Shown: positions 11,895 through 20,031 of the stretch, piece by piece
How positions within the stretch are numbered: position 1 is the first letter of the stretch
Layout of the letters: each line of letters opens with the position of its first letter
NCBI GenBank assembly: GCA_001931875.2
Contig: MSJH02000783.1
Span: 1 to 20,270, forward strand
Length of the DNA stretch: 20,270 nucleotides
Origin: Byssochlamys sp. IMV 00236
Taxonomy: Eukaryota > Ascomycota > Eurotiomycetes > Eurotiales > Thermoascaceae
Direction: 5' to 3'
Made by a program: the position numbers and the translations under genes
Notes under the pieces: generated by a model
What the model was told of the DNA's origin: nothing
Database searches by the model: none
What the model saw: the letters and a program-made list of their open reading frames with translations, nothing else

Positions 11895-12869
11895 CTAATA
11901 TTTGGTGGGTCCACCACGAGCCTTGATTACAGCCTTGACCCTCTTCGGCATAGAATCAATTAATTTGTTGATTACTTCTGGAGTAGACTCCCCCCCAAAC
12001 ATTCTCCAAAACTAATTCCGTGGCTTTCTGGGTTTTAGCATGAGGGGCATAGAGTGTTAACCCTCTTTTTCACTATGCTCCACAGATTTTCAATCGGATT
12101 TAAATCCGGTGACTGAGCCGGCCAAGACATTTTCTTTATGCCCTTTGCCTCCCTCCATTCGGTAGCAATTTTCGCTCTATAGATGGGTGTGCCATCTTCT
12201 ATGACCACAGGACTATCTAGACTTTTGTAAAAGTCTAGTAATACTGACTCATAGACCTAGTTTATGAAGTCGGCACTTGTCCTCATACCTTTCTTCATAA
12301 AGACAAGCTTCGACTTCTTCCCACCAGCTATGGCCCGCCAAACCATGATTGAAGTTCTACCACTTTTCCGAAGCATTACGCCATATCCTGGGCTGTGAGG
12401 ACAGCTTGCCGATTTCAAAGCTTGACTCGTCTGTCCAGATTGCCTTTCTCCAGTCATCTGTTGTCCAGTAAGCATGATCTTTTGCAAAAGCATACCTTGC
12501 CTTTTGTTGCTTTTCATTTAGAAATGGCTTCTTGACAGCCACATGAGAGGCATAGCCAAGTTTTTTCAGCTCATTGCGTATGGTGTCATCACAAGCCTTG
12601 GTGCTGATTAGCGGACTAATTTCTTTAAGAGTAGCACGACGGTTTGCACGTACTACTCTTCCCAGCTCTCTTATTTTTCTACCATTGAAAAGAGGTGGCC
12701 ATCCAGACCTAGGCTCCGTCTCTACTGTTCCATTTTTCTTCCATTGTTGAAACACATGATGTACGGTTCTTTCTGGAATATTTTCTTCAATGGTAATCTG
12801 TGCTGCAGAAATGACATCGCAACATCTAGTAACAACTTTTTCTTTTTGAGACAAAGTTAAATGAGGCAT
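11895..12869 (-). pseudogene. Tc1-family DD34E transposase, inactivated
   Basis: The frame begins at the ATG at 12869 with a helix-turn-helix region (LTLSQKEKVVTRC, PERTVHHVFQQWKKNG), a second DNA-binding part, and then the catalytic core. The first Asp is in IWTDESSFEIG, the second in VIEDGTPIYRAK, and the Glu in SPDLNPIENLWSIVKK. There are 34 residues between the second Asp and the Glu, the canonical DD34E spacing. The C-terminus reads KAVIKARGGPTKY before the stop at 11895. Intact length would be about 324 aa. It is destroyed by a frameshift near 12350–12365, a TAG at 12257–12259, a further frameshift near 12035 and another TAG just after it. All three catalytic residues are still present, so inactivation is recent or slow. 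Confidence 0.9.
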
Positions 12870-12951
12870 TTTATGTAGTTATGAGAGAAAAGTATATAGA
12901 AGGAAGAGAAAAATATCGTCTATTCATCGAGTATCTTTCAAAAAAAAGGGA

Positions 12952-13338
12952 AACACTACATGCACCAGAAAATGCACCAGAAATTAGATTAATATTACAG
13001 GCGCACCTTTACCCATTACTTATGATGTAGACCAACAAAGCTTTTCAATGTGTGATGCCAAGCTAAGCATGACTTTATAAAGTTACAGACTTGTTTTTTT
13101 TCTTTTCAGGAAGAAAGAAATACTGCTGTTCATCCTAGTTTTATGCTGTCAGTTGATCAACAAAGATGCAAGAACACGCGTAATTATGATCATTCGTATT
13201 TTATATCAGAGAGAGTGAATTGGACAAGCCTTAGATTAGGCAGAGGCATTGGTAATGTGACGTTGTATAATGGCAACATAGGTAGCATCCCAAGGAAGCG
13301 CTCGTAGCATTAGCCTATTTTCTGGTGCATGTAGTGTT
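12952..13338. mobile_element. Small non-autonomous element (MITE-like), copy 1, inside the Tc1 element
   Basis: The 387-bp unit has perfect 21-bp inverted ends beginning AACACTACATGCACCAGAAA (12952–12972 and 13318–13338). Inside the left end, 12 bp (ATGCACCAGAAA) are repeated in tandem. It lies between the Tc1 transposase start and the right inverted repeat of the Tc1 element. A clear target duplication is not visible. The interior (about 13130–13260) is homologous, in inverted orientation, to 14880–15020. Confidence 0.8.
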
Positions 13339-13592
13339 GGCCAAAAAAAAACTGACCTTTAAAAAACAGCCAAAATTTTTGTCAGGGCACTGTACTTATT
13401 TACTTTCATATTCTCCTGAGCGCAATCTAATTGAACAATTTTGGTTTGTTGTCAAAAGTGAAGTAAAGTAAAACGCATAAGTTCCTAGAAATGGAGACAT
13501 TGACGAAACAAATAAGCGAAACTTCCAATAGCTTGATGCTAAGTGATTTTGAAGGATTTGCTGGACATTCTCACAAGCGTAGTAGCAGATAA

Positions 13593-13738
13593 ATGTTGCG
13601 AAAAAGCTTTTATTCTCGAAAACTCGGTCATCCGTGACCAACAAGACAAAAAAGTTTCACAGTTTATTATTACAATTCTTTTTATACGAATACGCAAATA
13701 TGGGAAGATGATATCCAGATGGAAATACTTCAATGATA
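13593..13738. other. Short region without an assigned gene
   Basis: This stretch lies between the end of the transposase relic and the minus-strand open frame ending at 13739. Open frames exist on both strands, but none shows a recognisable motif. Confidence 0.35.
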
Positions 13739-13900
13739 TCAGGAGGTAAATAAGATATTATGAGATAATATTGAAAGTTCACTTTTCGGTTGAGTGATAG
13801 AAAAGAGAAGGAATGCCTTCAACAGTTGAAAAGCCTTTGCAAGATATTGTTTTGTTGAGCCAGCTCCAAACAGTTCTTCAAATTTGGTTCTTTCCATAGT

Positions 13901-14536
13901 TTATAGTGAAATCAAAAGGCGTCTTGCTTTTTGACGCCCTATGGTGTCGTTTTCTTGAGACTACGGCTTGGGAGGAGTTCCAGAGGGCATACTTTTGTTT
14001 GGCCAAACAGCTGAATTCCAATGCACACATACGATATTTTTGACCCTGAGTGTGCCAGAGAGGATGTCATTATTTCTGTTTCTAGGGAAACTAAGATTAT
14101 AGGAATGTCTCACTCTATACACTACATTCAATCAATGGCCCATCAATTATACTCTGGCTTACGCTCCTTTTAAAAAAATATCTAGTAAATGTACAAATTT
14201 TAAATTGCTTTCTTTACCTTCAGCATACATGTCAACAATGACGGGACCTTCGATACCCGTCAAGATTAGTTTGTTAATGGCAACTAACAGCTGCTTTTCA
14301 AGTGTTACTTTAGGGTAATACTAGAGGCACAACAAAATCCAAAAAAGATGATACCCCAAGTTGCAAAGTCCTCTTTTGAAAGGGAAACAGAAAGCTGTTC
14401 AAGTGAAAAATGAATTATACAATTCGATTTATACTTGAATTCTACAGCTCAAAGTGGCATATACTTTATAAAATGTGCTTTTAACAATACCTTTGTTTAT
14501 GCCCAACCACTCTATGAGGTTTATATCAGCAACCAT
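13901..14536 (-). CDS. Unrecognised small gene, five-exon model
   Basis: I do not recognise the family. A gene model closes in every phase: exons 14536–14491, 14441–14355, 14307–14163, 14114–13993, 13938–13901; introns 49, 47, 48 and 54 nt, all GT–AG and of the local normal length. The product is 145 aa. It begins MVADINLIEWLGINK, has a hydrophobic/helical middle (KQLLVAINKLILTGIEGP), the segment SYNLSFPRNRNNDILSG and a basic end. No signal peptide or membrane span is obvious. A further open frame in the same reading phase (13897–13739, 52 aa, MERTKFEELFGAG) follows directly, so the true 3' end may differ or a stop may have been acquired. The 5' end may also be incomplete, because the small mobile element at 14840 lies upstream. 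It may be a host gene or a fragment of a decayed element. Confidence 0.4.
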
Positions 14537-14737
14537 ACAGCTTATAGTAGTGCATTGAATATGTTTATACTTTGCTCATAATATGTTATCTATTCTGCTG
14601 TTAAAAAATAAGAGAATTGGATTTACATTGCAAGTAGAACATTTGGCTGTATAACATCTATATATTGTCTCTCTTTTAACTGACAACATTTGAATATTTT
14701 CTACCAAATCAATAAAAGTGTACTATTCACTCATAGT

Positions 14738-14839
14738 ACTACATCTTATTTCGTAAAACAAAGATTAAATACCAGAGCAACCTGCAAAGACCCGCAGTAG
14801 CAGACGTACCGTTGGGGTATGCATTAGCTGAACCTTGTC
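14738..14839 (+). pseudogene. Coding-like fragment left of the second small element
   Basis: One plus-strand frame is open from 14738 and reads RKTKIKYQSNLQRPAVADV, then PLGYALAEPC, right up to the border of the small element at 14840. It may be the 5' continuation of the coding-like segment that starts after the element at 15199, but the two halves could not be joined with certainty. No family is recognised. Confidence 0.25.
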
Positions 14840-15196
14840 AACACCAGAAAATAAGCTTACGAGCACTTCTTCTTCTATACATGTAGAGACACTATACAAC
14901 TTCACATTACCAAAGCTCTACCTAACCTAAGGTTGTCAAGTTCACTCTCTCTGATATAAAATACGATGTCATCATAATTACACGTGTTCTTGCATCTTTG
15001 TTGATCAACTGACAACATAAATTTAGAATAAATAAAGAAATAACAACATTTCTTTTTATCTCTTCTTGTTCTTGAAAAGAAACAAGTCATGTTTAGCGTG
15101 ACGCCATACATTAAAAAGTTTTGTTGGAGGATATCATAGGTAATAGACAGAGACAGCGACCGTAGAATTAGTCTAATTTCTGGTGCATGTAGTGTT
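14840..15196. mobile_element. Small non-autonomous element (MITE-like), copy 2, inverted
   Basis: The 357-bp unit is homologous to the element at 12952–13338 but in the opposite orientation. Its right end (15196 leftward) begins AACACTACATGCACCAGAAA. Its left end at 14840 starts AACACCAGAAAA, equal to the same end with 8 bp (TACATGCA) deleted. The interior shares long near-identical stretches, for example TGTCAGTTGATCAACAAAGA near 15000–15018 (reverse strand). A minus-strand frame of 69 codons (15111–14902) contains MLSVDQQRCKN and matches a similar decayed frame in copy 1, perhaps a trace of the coding part of an autonomous parent. Confidence 0.75.
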
Positions 15197-15198
15197 TC

Positions 15199-15764
15199 TC
15201 TGTTTTATTTGGTTTGAAATTTACACCCGACAATGTTGTAAAAGCAAATAACAAATTAGAAAGCTATGGTGACCTGGAAGTTTGTTATGATTCATCAGAA
15301 AGAAGTCCTATGTTGATCCCAAAGGAAAGAATGAGATATGATCCTTTCATATATAAGAAATATCTATCACCAGCTCCCAGTAAAACCGATGAAGATGAGC
15401 AAAATATACTGATAAGTAAATTATAAGTTTGTTAATAGCATTTCTAATATCTATAGTTTAGAAAGTGATTCACAACTTTCACAATTTGTGAATGCAATTT
15501 TTTCTCACCTGAATATGGCCCATAATGCAAATTATGAGTTGAAAGTTGTCTGTGTCGAAGACATATTTCAAATTGTAAGGTTGTATACCAACAAATTTGA
15601 CAACGAAAATCAGTTCACTCAATGGACCAAAACAAAAGTCAATTACATGTAAGTTCCTTTTTCCAGAAAAAGATAACAATCAGGAGCCTCTGCGCGTAGA
15701 AGAAAGACGAAAATGGATATCTAAAATTTATTGGAGCAAAGAGATCATAAAGAAATGCGTATGA
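15199..15764 (+). pseudogene. Unrecognised broken two-exon coding segment
   Basis: The plus-strand frame opens immediately after the small element and runs to 15415 (SYGDLEVCYDSSERSPML, RMRYDPFIYKKYLSPAPS). A 46-nt GT–AG intron (15416–15461, with a CTAAT branch-like site) joins it in phase to 15462–15648 (SQFVNAIFSHLNMAHN, NENQFTQWTKTKVNYM). After that the coding signal continues only in another frame (EEERRKW-like stretch, WISKIYWSKEIIKK) to a TGA at 15762, so a frameshift is likely. There is no start codon on the left, because the mobile element cuts the frame. Family and function are unknown. Confidence 0.4.
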
Positions 15765-16319
15765 AGATGACGATTGAAAAATAAAAAATGCTTACCAATG
15801 CGTATAATTGGAACTTTTTTTAGAGAGGAGCCAATTTAACATGAATCAGATTCAATGCTACGTTACATCCTTTAAAATGACATGTTATGCCTTGATGTGC
15901 TTCATCTTTATTTTTCTTGATTTGATTTATGGTTGAACATACTTGTAATCAACTTTATTAATATTCTCTTGTGAATTGTCTTTTTTTTTGATAAAATAGT
16001 ACTTGGTGGTTAGTGCTTACTTAATTGTTGTACAAAGCATACAAGACAGAAATAATGCGAAAATCATGATCATATATCGCACATATATCGTACAATGTTT
16101 TTTATAATAAATCCTAGTAAATCACTCTTGCACAAGTTTTTACTAATTTCTTATCCTCCCTTTTTTCTTTCTCTCTTTCTTTTTTTTTTTTCTTTTCTTT
16201 TGCTATTTTTGAAACTAGGTTGAATTAAGCAACATTTGATACACACTCTTCATTGTTCTATTCATACAAGCTTTAAAGTTTGAAAAAGAAGAAGCGGAAG
16301 AGAGTATATCTGATAGAGC
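15765..16319. other. AT-rich intergenic region with a CT-rich tract before the 7-TM gene
   Basis: No coding frame is visible. A pyrimidine-rich stretch (about 16155–16203, mainly T and C) lies about 120 bp upstream of the ATG of the 7-TM gene and could belong to its promoter or 5' leader. Confidence 0.4.
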
Positions 16320-17280
16320 ATGGTCACAGCGGCCCTAGTACTATTTATAGTGTCTGGAACATTTGGATTCATCGCGACGCTCTTGATCGCTACTCAAGCT
16401 TTCTGTAAACACAAGAAGATCTTGTACTTTTTATTTGCAAACAGCATCGTTACATTACCAGCCAGCATATGCAATATAATCACCTTTGCGGAATATATGC
16501 CTCAACATTGGAATTCTTTTTGTTATCTGTTTGTTAGCATGTTTTTGGTAATATTACACTTTTGGCTATCACTGGATATTGGCACGCAGTTACGCATAGA
16601 TGGCATACGATGGTCACATCCAATCATTATTGTTGGTCTTGTTGCTCTTTGCGGCACACTCATTTGTGCCGTAATACAAATTACTGTTTTATTTATACAA
16701 GGTGACAATTACCCTTTACGCCCTGTCTTTATCACTGGCGTCGTCTTTGCAGTTATATCTGATGGATCACTCTTCTTTTACTCTTTATCACCGTTAATTC
16801 ACCTAAAATCAAAGCGAATTCATGAAAACCAGTCAAGGACAACAGCAATAGGCGTAAGGTGTAAGATAAGGTGTCAATCATAAGCTAATTAGTATCTTTT
16901 TATAGGTTTGGTTCCTATTTATTCAATTTATTTGGTATGCGGTTTATGGTAGTCTTTATATATGGTTCTTTTGTATGCCCTGGGATAAATTCCCTATTTT
17001 GTTAGTATTCGACTATTTTTTACGCTATATTCAGTTTGTTATGTACACCTTTCCCCCACCATGTTGTATTGTGCACTTGATGTCACAGCATTTCTTTTCT
17101 AGCTTATCTACATACAATTATACCAATGACAGCTGTAATGGTTCAACAATTAACGCCCCACTCGACTCTTTAAAAGCTAAAGATAGCATACGTCAGCATT
17201 ATTCTTACTCGAGTAGTTCATCCAAAGAGAACGCGTTACAATTTGAACAAACCAACTTTTATAATATACAATGTAAATAA
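16320..17280 (+). CDS. Seven-transmembrane receptor-like protein, 2 exons
   Basis: Exons 16320–16853 and 16906–17280, with a 52-nt GT–AG intron in phase 0, give 302 aa. Seven hydrophobic segments can be placed: about residues 4–27, 34–57, 66–89, 101–124, 134–158, 179–200 and 210–227. TM1 starts right at the N-terminus with no signal peptide. The C-terminal tail (about 75 residues) is polar and rich in Ser/Thr (SYSSSSSKENA), as in the cytoplasmic, phosphorylatable tail of many G-protein-coupled receptors. The 7-TM layout, short loops and tail suggest a GPCR-like plasma-membrane protein. I cannot assign a class or ligand, and other 7-TM families are possible. The frame is intact. The gene is convergent with the dynactin gene; the two stop codons are 165 bp apart. 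Confidence 0.72.
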
Positions 17281-17445
17281 GACACACTCCTACATTTATA
17301 AATGTTTATACACACACACATATATATAATGGTTATTTCCCTTGGTTTACAAACAAAATGGCATTTTTTTTTATTCCCTTAGCGTATACTTCTTATAACA
17401 ATGGTATTTAACACGGGATATTGTTCAACTTAATGATAAATGATC

Positions 17446-17562
17446 CTATACAGATTCTAGTTTTTTCAAATGGTTATATTTGGGTAGGACTTCTTGAAGA
17501 TAATCCAAATGTCTAGCATGAAGTGTTGCTTGTGACTAAAATAAGCATATTAGTTTCCTTTT

Positions 17563-17598
<36 letters not shown>

Positions 17599-18283
17599 CA
17601 TACAGGTAGTGGTTCACTTTGTATTCTTCTCTTGGAATCCGCTCCATAGATGACTGTTAAATCTGGAATAGTTTCGTTACTTTCAGTTGAACAACCAGCA
17701 CCGATAACACAATGATTTCCTATTGCCGTATTTCCCAAAATTCGACCTCTGGCTTCAATGATATTGTTGTTACCTATGCGTGATCCTTCGACGTCTTCCC
17801 AAAATGATTTTTTTGTTGGTTGAATGTTTATTATAAACTGATTACTTACAGCAGCCAACTTCAAATTCGTTATTATCACCAATAACAAGAGGTGTAGGGT
17901 TCCTAATAGGCGTGAGTTGATCTCTTTTATTATATTATTATTATTATTACTTGTTAAAAATAACCACGTTCTCTTCAATTATATTATTCTTTCCAATATA
18001 AATAGGTCCATTTTCTGCTATTATTCGACATTGTGGGTGAAGTACCGTGCCTTTTATAAAATAAGTTTCTCTTTTTTCTTGTAAACTATTCCGCTTTACC
18101 TGCTCCTAAAAAAAAGAATGAGTTTAATCGTGAGGTAAAAAAAGGGCAAGTTACCTATAGATATTTCTCCTCTGAGTTCCGTCTCTTGACAAACAATGGA
18201 CTTTGGCCCAGCAGTAATACGGTTTCTATTACATGTTAATCGAGAAGGGTCAATATAGCATGTACGTTAGTGTACCTTATCAT
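17446..18283 (-). CDS. DCTN6: Dynactin subunit 6 (p27), 6 exons
   Basis: This subunit belongs to the pointed-end complex of dynactin, the dynein adaptor for cargo movement on microtubules. Exons on the minus strand: 18283–18276, 18225–18155, 18050–17951, 17923–17850, 17794–17604, 17535–17446. Introns: 50, 104, 27, 55 and 68 nt, GT–AG, with all phases closing. The product is 177 aa; the human protein is about 190. The sequence is a left-handed beta-helix of hexapeptide repeats: [64 protein letters not shown], then the family signature [19 protein letters not shown] and the C-terminal helix ([17 protein letters not shown]). The start is an 8-nt first exon and is the least certain part. The 27-nt intron (17924–17950) is a TAA-repeat-rich segment that contains stop codons if unspliced. 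A (TA)n tract sits in the last intron. Confidence 0.88.
17565..17595. repeat. (TA)n microsatellite in the last DCTN6 intron
   Basis: About 31 bp of uninterrupted TA repeat lies within the 68-nt intron 17536–17603. It is likely variable in length between strains. Similar short TA runs occur in a DOP1 intron (about 367–382) and a rhomboid intron (about 19344–19362). Confidence 0.9.
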
Positions 18284-18347
18284 TTCAAAAAAAGAAAAAA
18301 GGAAAAAAAAAAGTCAGTTTAAGAATATATTTGTATTTTAAACACAT
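18284..18347. promoter_or_regulatory. Shared divergent promoter of DCTN6 and the rhomboid gene
   Basis: Only 64 bp separate the start codon of DCTN6 (minus strand, 18283) from that of the rhomboid gene (plus strand, 18348). The spacer contains a purine-only stretch (A with a few G, about 18287–18312), which could act as a nucleosome-free poly(dA:dT) element for both directions. No TATA box is obvious. Confidence 0.5.
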
Positions 18348-19705
18348 ATGCTTCGTTTGTCAAACATTACAAGGAATGGGATTTCAAGAAGCCATTATTA
18401 CTGTCGCTTTATATCAACAACAAAGATCCAATATCAGCCACGATTGTCTCGTAGTATTTCAAATCAACAGAATGTCACAGAGGCAGTACCTCCACTAATA
18501 GCTAATCCACCATTATGGTCAAAGCAAATGACATCATTTCCTCACATTCGTTATATAAGTCCTGCATTGTTTGGAATTGCCGTGTCAGTCTCATCATTTG
18601 TAACGGCTGCTGTCATATTTGATCGTAACCAGCAAACACTCTGGGATCGCTTTCGTAAACATGGACGGCAATGGTCGTTTTTTGAAGTAACAGAGGAATC
18701 AATGCTTAGAGACTTGTGGAGAGAGAAGAGAGAACTGATTCGAGAAAAAAGAGAGATATTACTAGAGAAATTGCAAGAGAAACTCGAAAAGCTAACACTG
18801 CCGCTGGACGTGAAAAGAGCCTTTTGGATGTTGGGTGTCAAATTGGCAACCATGACAGAATCAGAAAAGACACTGTCTGTACTTATCGCTCTTAACTCAC
18901 TGGTTTTCATAGGCTGGCAAATACCTCGTTTCATGCCGTTTATGAGTCAGTGGTTTTTACATTTACCAGGCACCAAACGAAACCTGACCTTGTTGACAAG
19001 CTGCTTCTCTCATCAAGAATTCTTTCATTTTGCACTCAACATGGTCGGCTTATGGTCTTTTGGTCGAGTTGTGCATGATACATTTGGAAGAGAGCAGTTT
19101 TTAGCCATGTATTTATCAGCTGGTGTTGGTGCTAATGTTGTCAGTCACGCATGTAGTTTGGCTTTACGAAATTCAAGACCTTTACTGCCAAGTCTCGGTG
19201 CAAGTGGTGCTATTTACGGTCTTGTGGCCTCTACTGCTATACTTCATCCTAATTCTAGTATCAGTCTTATATTTTTACCCATGATTCCAATCAAATTAGG
19301 GTAACTGATCTATAAACATAGCAGGGGGCGTGTCTAACGTTTTTATATATATATATATATATAGTTATGCTTTGCCAGCATTAATGTCATTTGATTTAGC
19401 AGGTATTTTACTGCGATGGAAAATGTTTGATCATTTCGTAAGCTTATGACTCTTGCAATCTTTTGATTTATATTAACAATTATATAAATTAGGCACACCT
19501 GGCAGGAGCTGGTTTAGGCATAGGATATACGTATTATGGAGAACGACATATCTGGGCACCACTCGTTCGTAAAGTACATGAGATCCGAGAAAATAGTCGG
19601 AATGGAGGAGGTAGAGGACAAGGAGGTGTTTATATGTTGACAGAGACTCAACAAAGGCCAGAAACCATGCAGTCTCAAACTAGAAAATGGACAAAATGGT
19701 TTTAA
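18348..19705 (+). CDS. Mitochondrial rhomboid protease (PARL/Pcp1 type), 3 exons
   Basis: This is an intramembrane serine protease of the mitochondrial inner membrane. In yeast the homologue Pcp1 processes Mgm1 (OPA1) and Ccp1; that role is inferred here. Exons 18348–19300, 19365–19437, 19493–19705; introns 64 and 55 nt, GT–AG; 412 aa. The N-terminus is rich in Arg, Ser and Tyr with no acidic residues (MLRLSNITRN…), as in a mitochondrial presequence. An early hydrophobic segment lies at about residues 69–91, followed by a strongly charged helix (about 117–148). The rhomboid core begins near residue 174. It contains HFALNM (residues 227–232), the catalytic Ser286 in GASGAIYG and the catalytic His344 in FAHLAGAGLGIGY, which is created by splicing exons 2 and 3. 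The extra N-terminal TM followed by six core segments is the PARL layout. The reading frame is intact. Confidence 0.92.
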
Positions 19706-20031
19706 AATAATAATAATAAAAAAAAACTTTTTCATTTCAATGTCAAAATATAAAAATTTTGTTTGAGATATTAGTACCGAATGATCCAAGAAAAGATTCC
19801 CTAAAAAAAGGGAGAGGATCACCAGTGTGGAAACAAACCAGTGTCTTTGGTGGCAGTGTTGTGATATATACAACTAGACCGACAGAGTCAGTCTTACGCA
19901 TACTCACAAGCATTAAGGCCCCATTAAAGATTTTATATGACAGCTGACATTCTATGGTTTATAATCCCCGAGGATTATTGTCAAATTGTGGTCTCTTGAA
20001 AAGTTTGCGAAGTTAGAATGACTTGTACACT
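19706..20031. other. Downstream region with unassigned short open frames
   Basis: An AATAAT/AATAAA-rich stretch directly after the rhomboid stop is suitable for polyadenylation. From 19759 to 19947 a plus-strand frame of 62 codons without an ATG (PVWKQTSVFGGSVVIYTTRP) and an overlapping minus-strand frame are both open, and I cannot tell which, if either, is coding. A 7-bp inverted repeat (ATAATCC/GGATTAT, 19961–19978) lies at its right side. Confidence 0.35.

Larger units (their letters stand above)
11692..13392 (-). mobile_element. Tc1/mariner DNA transposon with 49-bp inverted repeats
   Basis: The element starts CAGTGTCCTGACAAAAATTT and ends with the inverted counterpart starting CAGTGCCCTGACAAAAATTT. 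The inverted repeats run about 49 bp (11692–11740 and 13344–13392) with four mismatches, all transitions. It is flanked by the target duplication TA (11690–11691 and 13393–13394), diagnostic for Tc1/mariner. Its length is 1701 bp, or about 1314 bp without the 387-bp element inserted inside its right part. The transposase within is on the minus strand and broken, so the copy is non-autonomous. Confidence 0.93.
11619..13592 (+). pseudogene. IS630/Tc1-like transposase relic, split by the Tc1 insertion
   Basis: The relic is in two pieces, 11619–11691 and 13395–13592. The left piece has an HTR segment like the one after the second catalytic Asp; that Asp region itself is deleted. The right piece reads YSPERNLIEQFW, corresponding to the YSPELNPIEQFW block with the third catalytic residue (Glu), followed by VVKSEVK. 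A one-base frameshift then leads into KTHKFLEMETL and FEGFAGHSH before the stop at 13590. If the inserted element and one TA copy are removed, the codon at the junction and the frame are continuous across 11691/13395, so the relic was one gene before the insertion. It may extend further left to about 11514. Confidence 0.75.

Noticed and set aside
13790..14160. Plus-strand frame interrupted only by TGA codons, at first suggesting TGA reassignment or CpG-type decay
   Set aside because: The minus strand gives a phase-consistent spliced gene over the same bases without internal stops, and intact genes in the window (DOP1, SDR, rhomboid) show no need for TGA as sense.
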